From a virus: 45,256 bases of DNA. Below the pieces are notes generated by a model. The model had not been told where the DNA came from, ran no database searches, and saw only the letters and a list, made by a program, of their open reading frames with translations. The DNA is taken from positions 1-45,256 of the IMG/VR virus record IMGVR_UViG_3300006810_012228; one strand, given 5' to 3'. A program made the translations under genes and the position numbers. Below, piece after piece: positions 27,201 to 36,089 of this stretch. Every line of letters begins with the position of its first letter. The first letter of the stretch is position 1.

Positions 27201-30200
27201 AAAACTTTTGCTGGCGTTCTTGACTATGCGTCAATGGCTGGATCTGTAATTTCAGAATATCAAACATTCAATAAAGAACTTAGAACAGCCAAAAGAAACT
27301 TTTTTGATAGAGTTGAAAACACTCCAAGTTTAGAAAAATATGTTAAACTTTATAGACTTTTAGATAGTGCAATTGAAAGCGTTCTTTTTAACTTAATGCC
27401 AGCCTCTGCTAACGCATCTGACAGAATTAGAACTGTTGTAGAAAATCATTTGTTTGAAAGACCGGGGCATAAAAAGTTCTTAATTCCCGGCAAGTCAGTT
27501 TCGGACGGTCCCAAAATTGGCAAATGCAATAAGATAAATGGTTGTCCCCCACCCGGTGCTGCCCCTTCTTGTTGCAACAAGTATGACATAAGTTGTCAAC
27601 AGGCAAATCCCACATTACCAATCTGCCTTGATGAAGGCAAAAACTCGCCAGCACTAGAAACAGATGCCGTTATTGAGATTAAATCAAATTATCATTTTGA
27701 TACAAAGAGTAATATGGGAAGGTACCTCGTACCACTAAACCAGCAAACGTCTAGAAAAATTGATTTACATCTTAATCGTTATGCAAATAAAAGATTTACG
27801 GGTGCAGACGACAGCACTGGTAGAAATGCTTGGTTTGCTATTGTAGCACAAAGAGAAGAGGCAGGCTTATCTACACCTACAGATGGGGATGCTAAAACAA
27901 GAAATTCGACTTTTTATTCTTTAAAAACTCAAAAAATTATTGAAGCAGGACAAGTTAGAGTTGGTGGAGAATACTATCCAATTGCTCTTTATGGTTCACA
28001 AAGATCTAATCAGAACGGAAACATTATCTTACCACTAATTCAGCCAGAGGAGCTAGGCAACGATCTTGTTTTAACCAAAAATGACGTAGTTGTAATAGAT
28101 GAAGAAATAACTAAAAACTTTATTGATTTTAGCGTTCAGATAGAAAACTCAACTACGGGACGAACAAGCATAGACAGCGACAGATTACCAATAAGATTTA
28201 CCTTATCTGGTAGTGGTGGCTTCTTTACTGGAGATGCATCTGTAATTGGACATCGCATAGACACTTACTATGGCAGCGACCTCTCTGCGCCAATGCAAGG
28301 CCCCTTTACTGAACAGCATGTTGGTGGCTACAAACACAGGCATACAGAAATAGGACAGACTGTCGATAGACCAGAACTCTACAAAATCAGCCCAACTGGT
28401 TCTAGTCAAGTTAAAATTTCCAATCCAAGACAAGATTTGGATGGAACAACTTATGATATGAACATTCCTAGAGTTAAGTTCTCTAGAGATGGTCTAACAA
28501 AAAGAGTCTACAACACTCAAAACATAAAATCCACAACAGGCTCAAATCATTTAGGAAACTTTCAAAACAACTATGAAGTTGTAAACACTGTTGGCAGACG
28601 AGAGAATAACTTAGCTTTTATTCAACAAGGCGGGTTCGGAATAACTGGCTCCGAATCTACTATTGTTTCAGGCAACATTGATTTTGCTTTGCCCAATAGA
28701 GCTTTGTCCGATGGAACTCATAACAAAAGTGTCATTGTTAGTAGATTCGCCTCACCCGGCGAAGTTGCAACAATGGCAGAGGGATATTTGGATGTTGACG
28801 CTGCTGAGTATAGCCCTTACAACGCACTAACTTACAGAAATAGACTCGCTGTAGATTCTTTAAATGATTTTAGTAAAACTCCAGCTACCAACCAAGGTTA
28901 TCAGTCAGGATCTGCAACAACAGCATCATTCCACAAAGTAAATCCAAATAGAGTGAATATCTTAAAATACAACTCTGCTGGTTCAATTTTTACTAGCTCA
29001 TTTAACGACAACAACTTTGTTTCACATCAAATTCCAAGAAAAGATTTTGGCTATAGGTGGATTAGCTCATCAGCAGATCCAGACTTGTCCATGGACGGAC
29101 TCTATGGCTTTGCTACAAGCTCAGATGGAATTACATTTTATAGCAGTTCTTTGAGGGGTGCGGGTGAAGCAGAGGTAATTAACTTTTTAGGATACTCAAC
29201 ACCACCCAGCAAAATAGGGACCGCAGGTTATCACTATGAATTAACTATGGATAGTAACTTGCTTGTTGCACCAACATCTTACACTGATGGAACACAGCCA
29301 ACATCAGCAAGCATTTATTTTTTAAATATTAATGGTCCTTATCATTACCCATCATGGAAACAAATAAGAACTGGCGAACATCCTGTTGCGAGACTATTAA
29401 GAAAAGAAAACCTTGTTGTTTCAGAGACTGGTGAAGGTAGTGTTAGAATAAACCACTCTCCAATTACTACAAAATATAAACCAATTTTACACAATGTTAA
29501 ATCAAGAGAAATCGTAGGTTTGGAGCCAACCGATAAAGACGTTTTATTAAAATACACATTTGGAAACAACTACGATTATTTTGGAAATTACTACGACTAT
29601 AGCGGAAGTAAACTTGATAATGTTTTTAGAGACAAAAACTTTACGACAGCAAATAAAAGAGATTCTTTATTTTACGGTGTCTCTACAATGTACACTCAAG
29701 GCAACAATGCTTTAAAATTAAACTCGTTGCTTTATTCAGAAACAATTTATCCAAAAGAGACAAACGCCTATCTTTCAAAGGCAAGAGACAGAAGTAGGTT
29801 TGTATTTAAGTGGCGAGATAGTCTTGATAATAGAGTAGATCAGGTCACCGGCTCACAAAACTCAACAAGCTACTCTTATTGGGCCATGGACATCAACTCA
29901 ACAAAAGATGGCGAGTTAATGGATGAAACCTCTGGTTCTCACGCTTCTGCGCCACAAGTTAGATACGGCAGATACAGACTATCCGGCTCTCTTGTTGGTT
30001 ATGTTGATACAACGGCTAGTTCACCAAGAAACACGGTTCAATTCGGCACAAATGATTCCGCTGAGCAAGGAGCATTTGAAGACACTTACTCTGAGTGGAA
30101 TAACGACATTAGGCTCATCGCAAAAGATCACACGATTGTCCCAGAATACAAAATTTCAGACCACATTGCTGGGATTGTCAGTTCTGGCTTTGATGCAACG

Positions 30201-33008
30201 AACAGCACCTACCAGTCATTATCTTTAACGGGTTCAAGTGCTACACGGGACAATGATGATTTCTTGGAGGCTTACGCCCACTCAGACGACATTCCAGCCA
30301 TTGAAATAGTCAGAGATGTACAGAAGAAGGATGCTGATAGAATCTCGATTAACGTCAGCGCAGTTAAAAAGCTTCTGCCTTATGATGGTTTTTATCCTGT
30401 TCAAAGAACTTTACAGCTTTCAACTTTGTTTAAGGACTCCTTGGAATCAAACACAACTGTTGGCGGCACAGAGGCCTCTTTCCAAACCGTCAATAACACA
30501 ATCTTCTCTAGATTGACTTATGGTTCAATTAGGGCTGGAGTCGCAACAGACACGGCTATTTGGCAAAGCGGAACTTTATTAACTGATAATAACACTGGTG
30601 CCATAGCTGCAACAGCAACGTTTGATGTCACAGACTATACAGTACTATCCCAAGCTACTACATTTGATACAGCTAGAATTATTCTCATTGGTTCATCAGA
30701 TTGGGATGTTAATTGGACTTCTGCAAAAACAGTCAATGCTGATGCCATTTTGTTTAGTTTTACAGGGCTCGGGTCGACCTCTTGGGGCGCGGGCGATGGA
30801 CAACTTGGTGCTGATGCATCAACTCCCGATTCCCCATTTTTGATCGACCTCGACGCTCAACCCGGTGGTGGCGGATCGCCCGTCGCTTCTAACGCACAGG
30901 CAGCTACAAGAATAGCTGAATTTATAAATTATTGGGCAGAGCCGACGACGGGGTACTTTTCTTCAAAGCCGGTCACTGCTAGTGCTACTAGCACCACAGT
31001 AACCATTACAGATTTATTGCCGGGAACTAGTAATCCTTTAGTTGGCAATGATCATATTGTTTTCATAAATGAGGACAGATATGGCGGCTCCACCTATGGC
31101 TTGACCGGCTCAGGGTCCCCTCCGTGGAGCACCTTACCAATTGGTCCTTTAGGGTTTGATCCATTATCGTCTGCCGCTTATCAAGTCTATAGCGCAAGCT
31201 TTGGCGGCGGGACAGCAGCCGTGACAAACAGATCGTTTAACCCAACTGCTTCATGGAGCCGTTTACCGTTTGAAACAATCATTAGTCCGTCTACTTACTT
31301 AAACAGCAGCGCAAGCCTAGTTGAGAACGACCCAGAAAACCCATTCGACTCAACAGCATCTGTAAACTTCGTTGGCGGAACATACGAATTGGCAGCTTCA
31401 AACTTTTATGCTGGTGTTATTGACACATTCATAGAAAACAAAACATTAACAACCATTAAGACCAGCCCACAGTCAGAGTGGTCGTTCAACGATGCGACAT
31501 TAAACAATTATGTAATGGATGTTGTGGTTAGCAAACCAGACGGCTTTAGCAACCACGACGATCCAGCAGCAAACGGGGCTCCCTATACCGCTCATGCCTG
31601 CTTCTATCAGCCACTTAACTATGACGGTGAAGAGTGGTGGACAAAGCACATAACTAATGGGTCTTCCAGCATCAATGCTGAAATTCCCCCTGCCGCCTCA
31701 TGGTCAGAAAACGAAGCTATGGTGACAATCAATTTCGATTACAACACTTTTAAAGGCATTGTGACTGACAGGGGTCCGACATTCAATGACATTTTGAGAT
31801 TTTCTACAACAACTTTCAAAAACAAGCAAATGTTTGACCAGCTTGGAACGGATGCAGTTTCAACATCTTCTAATAGTTCGCAGTTTATGACTATTGAAGC
31901 TGGTGTTGATTTATTTAACTTTGATTCCAACACAGAACAGTGGGTAATCAATACCAAATGTGAATTCCCAGTTCACAATGTTTTTGACGAGGAAGGCAAT
32001 GCTCTTGATGCTCTCTACCCAGATGGAACGGACGGAAGCGCAGGCACAGCCGCAGGTGACGTTAACAGAGGTGTTTGGCATCAGTTCTCTCCATTGAGAG
32101 AAAGTAAGCTAAAACTAGGTGTCGTTGGACCAGACCTTACTAACAACAGAGAAAGTGGTTCGTTAGCGCAAGCTTGTGGTTTTGAGACAGAACAAAAAAC
32201 AATCAGCCAGATTGCTAGTAGCGCTAAACTAAAAGAGTACTTGGTCGTTATTCCATTTGTAACAAACGAGTGTGATGAAGAAACATTCTTCCATTACCCA
32301 ATTGACGAGTTTGAAAGAGCTTACGCAGCGATTCCAACCGGCAATCCACAGCCAACAGTATTAGCCACATCAGCAATTCAGACCAGATCTACAACTCTTA
32401 CTGACTCGCTAGCAAGACAAAGAGAGTTAATTTTACCACCAACTCTAAGTTACATGGCAAAAAGAGATAATCTTGATAAGAGACTAGAACAAGAAGACTA
32501 CGGACCAATTTTACCTCCATTCGCCATGTATGTGTTTGAGGTAGAACAGACATTGAATCAAGAAGATTTGTCTAAATGGTGGCAGGGCGTCTTGCCGTCA
32601 GCAGGGGAAAAGGCAACTTTTGAGAGATTCAACATTAGTCACGACATTAGAACTGGTGAAGTTATTAGCCCTTCAGTTTTAAATAACGATCTGTTTGGTG
32701 GTAAGCTGCCCAAAGAGATGAGGTTCAAAATCTTTAAAGCGAAATACCGCAGAAACTTGACTTATAGCGAAGTTAAAAATAAGTCGATCTACGGAACTGA
32801 GCCAATCAATTCCACCTTTGGCTACAATTATCCACACGATTTTTACTCTTTGATTGAAATGGCAAAAGTAGACTTAGGATTAGAGTATAAGGGTGAGCCA
32901 CCACGAGCTATTTCCATCACAGATGATCGAGAAGAAACGGCAGCAAACATTCTTTCAACTGGTGCCCTACAAAACGCCCTAACTCTTTTAAGTGAGGATG
33001 AGGAATAA
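24210..33008 (+). CDS. Giant virion structural protein with LamG/ConA-like domain
   Basis: From ATG 24210 the product has 2932 residues (a GTG three bases earlier is possible). A LamG/concanavalin A-like carbohydrate-binding module lies at residues ~165-400: VTVEFWMKKNG, SEWHHYAISY, LYVDGEYAD, GSLDEIRFWQETRNAQQIG, YYKFNEG. Near 1106-1139 is a compact cysteine cluster (C1106, C1112, C1121, C1122, C1129, C1139), and near 2170-2270 a small domain with PGGGGS linkers in a GC-rich patch (39 G/C of 60 in 30841-30900). Extended beta-rich sequence without clear motifs fills the rest. By size and place it is a tail-tip or fibre protein, and the LamG module suggests contact with a host glycan; both are inference. 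Its stop overlaps the next ATG. Confidence 0.65.
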   Translation: MAIKDLFSKQKAQEVKLRGANQKSLDEFRQDVESGEEIRQIRIEDSLVVPDLDYASASNFVKYGSAKKYYADSIKRIYNQYPYDGSSAEKIAFRNEITQLERYILDNEYPRSTGFAEFGKAGWGSYDGDSSVGFSKTTLPEYITAYGYKANQVWDADSKQQQSFRLDFTQGVTVEFWMKKNGFVAPSSPTNTAEAIIDIRDPSLASSSFSVFVNGTTTSTIYTALNTPTANSTFFMFFDTGLATIADSEWHHYAISYHVSGTKYYADLYVDGEYADSDNDGTTIVALTGSLKATIGALGGDYYNEDSNIPAGYGKLSGSLDEIRFWQETRNAQQIGRNYFTVINGGGNTDSSKVNEDNTLKLSAYYKFNEGITGNATTDAVVLDYSGRLVNGAWTGYSSNSRDTGSAITQAAVGTELGDPIIYATHPEVITLSTNLEASGTQHDAGNVGSLQNSIPMWMLDEDQFQGGELKNLLQIMGSYLDSLHLQITQIPKFHEAEYQDNNNVAANPHNRRLLTSLGFDVPELFIDSDVLETISNQDDKRKFEDKLNEIKNLIYKNVYNNLNYINKSKGTVKAIRNLLRCYGIDDDLFNFNVYANNVEYVLQDDSKNSSVKFDSLDLTPFADAQNSEGVIFNFSESGNSNSAPYISGSTDDYVAFTVEANTIFPKTPSTYQDSVNLTDPAIVTASVFGVREANFTDQTTVIAPDAADISVRVVKNDNTAKFQLSSSMGVLLESDRFYDVYDNSRWSLSTRIKYELEPFTDFAGAGYKLEFNGYNYQQDVLQNSFALTASLSAVDGAAFIAADKRVYAGAEKTNITGALTHRANMKLLSVLAWADYLEDDELKSHAKDVTSFGRKEPYDNTFTFSPSFDSIFIPKFDTLAMNLAFNQVTSSDSSGEFSVPDLSSGSTGLVSKYGDYSKIVGIQNTAKGKGFANSADVKDIQYLNISTQQIPENLNADNMIKILESDDDLFFLDNRPSKYFYSLEASMYDTISREMLKTFAGVLDYASMAGSVISEYQTFNKELRTAKRNFFDRVENTPSLEKYVKLYRLLDSAIESVLFNLMPASANASDRIRTVVENHLFERPGHKKFLIPGKSVSDGPKIGKCNKINGCPPPGAAPSCCNKYDISCQQANPTLPICLDEGKNSPALETDAVIEIKSNYHFDTKSNMGRYLVPLNQQTSRKIDLHLNRYANKRFTGADDSTGRNAWFAIVAQREEAGLSTPTDGDAKTRNSTFYSLKTQKIIEAGQVRVGGEYYPIALYGSQRSNQNGNIILPLIQPEELGNDLVLTKNDVVVIDEEITKNFIDFSVQIENSTTGRTSIDSDRLPIRFTLSGSGGFFTGDASVIGHRIDTYYGSDLSAPMQGPFTEQHVGGYKHRHTEIGQTVDRPELYKISPTGSSQVKISNPRQDLDGTTYDMNIPRVKFSRDGLTKRVYNTQNIKSTTGSNHLGNFQNNYEVVNTVGRRENNLAFIQQGGFGITGSESTIVSGNIDFALPNRALSDGTHNKSVIVSRFASPGEVATMAEGYLDVDAAEYSPYNALTYRNRLAVDSLNDFSKTPATNQGYQSGSATTASFHKVNPNRVNILKYNSAGSIFTSSFNDNNFVSHQIPRKDFGYRWISSSADPDLSMDGLYGFATSSDGITFYSSSLRGAGEAEVINFLGYSTPPSKIGTAGYHYELTMDSNLLVAPTSYTDGTQPTSASIYFLNINGPYHYPSWKQIRTGEHPVARLLRKENLVVSETGEGSVRINHSPITTKYKPILHNVKSREIVGLEPTDKDVLLKYTFGNNYDYFGNYYDYSGSKLDNVFRDKNFTTANKRDSLFYGVSTMYTQGNNALKLNSLLYSETIYPKETNAYLSKARDRSRFVFKWRDSLDNRVDQVTGSQNSTSYSYWAMDINSTKDGELMDETSGSHASAPQVRYGRYRLSGSLVGYVDTTASSPRNTVQFGTNDSAEQGAFEDTYSEWNNDIRLIAKDHTIVPEYKISDHIAGIVSSGFDATNSTYQSLSLTGSSATRDNDDFLEAYAHSDDIPAIEIVRDVQKKDADRISINVSAVKKLLPYDGFYPVQRTLQLSTLFKDSLESNTTVGGTEASFQTVNNTIFSRLTYGSIRAGVATDTAIWQSGTLLTDNNTGAIAATATFDVTDYTVLSQATTFDTARIILIGSSDWDVNWTSAKTVNADAILFSFTGLGSTSWGAGDGQLGADASTPDSPFLIDLDAQPGGGGSPVASNAQAATRIAEFINYWAEPTTGYFSSKPVTASATSTTVTITDLLPGTSNPLVGNDHIVFINEDRYGGSTYGLTGSGSPPWSTLPIGPLGFDPLSSAAYQVYSASFGGGTAAVTNRSFNPTASWSRLPFETIISPSTYLNSSASLVENDPENPFDSTASVNFVGGTYELAASNFYAGVIDTFIENKTLTTIKTSPQSEWSFNDATLNNYVMDVVVSKPDGFSNHDDPAANGAPYTAHACFYQPLNYDGEEWWTKHITNGSSSINAEIPPAASWSENEAMVTINFDYNTFKGIVTDRGPTFNDILRFSTTTFKNKQMFDQLGTDAVSTSSNSSQFMTIEAGVDLFNFDSNTEQWVINTKCEFPVHNVFDEEGNALDALYPDGTDGSAGTAAGDVNRGVWHQFSPLRESKLKLGVVGPDLTNNRESGSLAQACGFETEQKTISQIASSAKLKEYLVVIPFVTNECDEETFFHYPIDEFERAYAAIPTGNPQPTVLATSAIQTRSTTLTDSLARQRELILPPTLSYMAKRDNLDKRLEQEDYGPILPPFAMYVFEVEQTLNQEDLSKWWQGVLPSAGEKATFERFNISHDIRTGEVISPSVLNNDLFGGKLPKEMRFKIFKAKYRRNLTYSEVKNKSIYGTEPINSTFGYNYPHDFYSLIEMAKVDLGLEYKGEPPRAISITDDREETAANILSTGALQNALTLLSEDEE

Positions 33009-33853
33009 TGGCTAGTGTTTTTGATAAAAAAGAAGAGGTTTTAGACATAATCTTAACTCGCGAAGGTCGAGAGTTAATGTCTAAAGGCAAATTCAAGCCT
33101 ACCTATTATGAATTTTACGATTCAGAAATCATCTACGAAGCAGATAACAGTGAGACACAAAATGCCAGCAAGGAAAGAATTGAAGCTGCGATTTATCAAA
33201 AAAACATCCCTTCAATTGACTCTATTAACGAGCTTGGTGGAACAGTAAAGAACGATAACACCAACATGCTAAAAAATCCACTAGGAAGCTACCAAGTACA
33301 AAATGAATATGCGCCTGCTTGGAACATTAAATTTGAAGAAACGGGACATATTCCAGAGGCATTTTCAACTTCACAGAGAGAGATAATCAAAACTAATTTA
33401 TCAGATGCAGTGGTTTCCTCTGGATCATTAAAAAGTGTGGACACATTTGAGGAAAGAATTCCACAATTTTATGTAAATGTCAACTACGTTTTACATCAAT
33501 ATGTAGAAAAAAGAAAGAACGCACCAGATGTAAGAAAACTATACTTTGACAACCGCAATAAAGATCTATTAATTACTCTTGATGAACAAAATGCTTTTGA
33601 ACTAGAAGAGCCTAGAGAATTTGAAATTGAGATTTTTAGAGTAATAGATGAAACAGTTGAACAGGGATCTAAAATTGAAAAGCCCTACACGCTAGAAAGG
33701 CTTTACTTTGATTCTGGCGATTTTGAATCAAAAACATCAGTGGAAAAATACTTCAATGTTCTGTTTGATGAAGAAGCAAGATTAGAGAGCAATTTTAAGA
33801 AAAAGAATATTTATAGTGATATAGTTGCCGACCCAGAAGAGGTTTGTGAATGA
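33008..33853 (+). CDS. Virion structural protein, paralogue of the 39423 gene
   Basis: The 281-residue protein opens with VLDIILTREGRELMSKGKF, then YYEFYDSEIIYE. The same pattern opens the gene at 39423 (DIILDAVLTDLGRKKLANG, YAFGDDEIDYG). The family, found in structural operons of large phages, is poorly described; it presumably makes a tail-tip or collar element. ATG overlaps the previous stop (TAATG) and its TGA overlaps the next ATG (ATGA). The C-terminus is acidic. Confidence 0.55.
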   Translation: MASVFDKKEEVLDIILTREGRELMSKGKFKPTYYEFYDSEIIYEADNSETQNASKERIEAAIYQKNIPSIDSINELGGTVKNDNTNMLKNPLGSYQVQNEYAPAWNIKFEETGHIPEAFSTSQREIIKTNLSDAVVSSGSLKSVDTFEERIPQFYVNVNYVLHQYVEKRKNAPDVRKLYFDNRNKDLLITLDEQNAFELEEPREFEIEIFRVIDETVEQGSKIEKPYTLERLYFDSGDFESKTSVEKYFNVLFDEEARLESNFKKKNIYSDIVADPEEVCE

Positions 33854-36087
33854 TTGTTTTAAACCAGCAAAATAATTTAGAAGAGAGAAGTTTTGCATTT
33901 GTTGTAAATAAATATTATTACAATGGAGGAGCAAACACTTCAGTAACAATTGATGCTACAGCAGTGGCTGAAAATTTTAAAGCAAACAATCCTTTAAAAA
34001 TTCAATTTTTATTAAGTAACACAAGGTTGGAAGCTCCAGATTTTTCAGATGTAGAACAGTTTTATTTAAATGATTTGCTACAGGACAACTCTTTAACTGT
34101 TACCATACCGTATAATGTAGAACCAACAAGCTTATATCTTTATGTTTATGTGTTTACAGAGTTCGGAGGACCAGCTACAAAGTTCACTTTAACTTTGTTA
34201 GAAGAGGTTGTTCAGGGCGGTGAAAATTTTTCAAATAATTTTGTAGATTTAAGATTGTTTGATCCCTTAACTCGTAATGATTTTGAAAAAACGCTACAGC
34301 AAACAAAGGTAGAACAAAACATTAAATCACAAATTAAGCTTTACAACTACACATTTATAAGCGATCTATTTTATTCTTTATTGCCTAATAAAACTATTTC
34401 AATTTTATACGGCTTTGATCAAAAAAGTTATTTTTTGCAAGGCAATTATCTAAGCATTTTAAACGGCTATGCTGATTTTGAAAGTTACATAGAGGAAAAT
34501 AATTTTATAAATGCTGCCTACGGTCTAGTTTACAGTGAAAAAAGTAACCTACCTGTAACAGCAGAGCAATCATCATTTAACTTAAAAAACGACATTGGAA
34601 CTGGCTATGAAGTAAATTTCAAGCCAAACACAGTTATTTTAAATGACGAACTGCTATCTTACAAGGCGACGTTTAAAGTCTCTGATGCACAAAGCAGGTT
34701 TGTTGCAGATGTGATTTTGCCAGAATTAAAAAATGAATTTAACACAATAAACAATGTAACTGGCACTAGATTGATTTTTGCTAGTAGCATAAGCAGAACT
34801 ATTTCTTTACTTAAACAAGCTCTTGGTTCAAAGTTTGAAGGATTGTTTGAAATTTATGATAGTTCTAATCGAGTTGTAGTTGATGAAAAATTCAAAACAT
34901 TATTTATAAATGTTAACGAGACTTTTTATAGTTTGTTTCAAAAAAATGTTTTAAATAAAATAAAGGGTAAGCCCTCCTACAACATTGTAGAAAAAGATTT
35001 TGTTAACGTTATCGACACAAAAAATTTAGAACTGGCTACAACATTTGTAGATTTTGGACAATCGGGAGACGACCAAGGCTTTGCGTCTGTAACTGTTAAT
35101 GGACTAACGGAAAGAAGAACACAAGAGGCTACAAAATATTTCCCAGATGGCGAAACCGCTATTGAGGTAGAGAAGCAATCTGGTGCAGAGGTAGTAGATT
35201 TAAACGCCCTTACAGGAGTTTATTTTAGTCCAGAGAGTGTCTCTTTAAATAATGAAAAGATTATCATGAACAACAAGGCTGTTGACTATAAGTTCAATAA
35301 TGATGACTTTTTAAAATATGGGCAAGCAATAAATAAAATTGCCGCTTACAACAACTCACTAGTTTTAAAAACGAACAGTTTTATTTTAGAAGGTGTGACA
35401 GCAACAGAAAAGAAAACTGAACAACAAAGCATTATTGTCAACTCTGTTTTAAATTCTTTAAAAGTTAAAAATCTAAGAGATTTTAGAACAACGGAAGAGG
35501 CAGAGCGAGAAATTACAAATTCAAACAATTCTGTAAAAACTTTTGAGATTCCTTCAACTCTTAGAACAGACCTGTGCTCTGATGATGTCGCCACAGACAT
35601 TCAAAGAGAAATTACACAAGGAGATCTGTTGGAAACAAAATCTTCTTTTATAGGAAACAACATTTTGTTGTTTTCAATTTTTAATGCTGCTCAAAGTTTT
35701 AACGACAATGGCTTCTACAACTTTTATCGAAATTATTTAAATCGAGAACTTCTATTAGAGTCCTTGCCAATTCAATCATTATTTTTGTATAAAATTTACA
35801 ATGAAAGAAAAAACATTCCCGACTTTTTAAAGCCAGACGAGATATTGAGACAGTTTTCAACCTTTTCTTTAATTTATTTTATGTTTAAAAACTTAGTTAA
35901 AGTTAAAATTTACATAGCGGAACAAAAAAGTTTTGTTAATTTAAACGAAGAGGTTATTGCAGATTTAGATCTAGAAAGAGACTATTTGTGCAGAATGGAA
36001 CTTTATGAAAGTGGTCAGCTAGGGATAAAGACACCAAATCTTTTTAAAACTTCTATTTACAATAAGCATTTTATACTTACAGCATAA
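33850..36087 (+). CDS. Virion structural protein, unknown
   Basis: A 745-residue, low-GC coding sequence (19 G/C of 60 in 34441-34500) with no motif I recognise. It has extended beta-like N-terminal repeats (FKLTLLEEVVQGG-type strands), a middle with many aromatic residues and a helical C-terminus (FLYKIYNERKNI...). The ATG overlaps the previous TGA and the next ATG begins three bases after its stop. A structural tail role is inferred from its place among the baseplate genes. Confidence 0.5.
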   Translation: MIVLNQQNNLEERSFAFVVNKYYYNGGANTSVTIDATAVAENFKANNPLKIQFLLSNTRLEAPDFSDVEQFYLNDLLQDNSLTVTIPYNVEPTSLYLYVYVFTEFGGPATKFTLTLLEEVVQGGENFSNNFVDLRLFDPLTRNDFEKTLQQTKVEQNIKSQIKLYNYTFISDLFYSLLPNKTISILYGFDQKSYFLQGNYLSILNGYADFESYIEENNFINAAYGLVYSEKSNLPVTAEQSSFNLKNDIGTGYEVNFKPNTVILNDELLSYKATFKVSDAQSRFVADVILPELKNEFNTINNVTGTRLIFASSISRTISLLKQALGSKFEGLFEIYDSSNRVVVDEKFKTLFINVNETFYSLFQKNVLNKIKGKPSYNIVEKDFVNVIDTKNLELATTFVDFGQSGDDQGFASVTVNGLTERRTQEATKYFPDGETAIEVEKQSGAEVVDLNALTGVYFSPESVSLNNEKIIMNNKAVDYKFNNDDFLKYGQAINKIAAYNNSLVLKTNSFILEGVTATEKKTEQQSIIVNSVLNSLKVKNLRDFRTTEEAEREITNSNNSVKTFEIPSTLRTDLCSDDVATDIQREITQGDLLETKSSFIGNNILLFSIFNAAQSFNDNGFYNFYRNYLNRELLLESLPIQSLFLYKIYNERKNIPDFLKPDEILRQFSTFSLIYFMFKNLVKVKIYIAEQKSFVNLNEEVIADLDLERDYLCRMELYESGQLGIKTPNLFKTSIYNKHFILTA

Positions 36088-36089
36088 TC

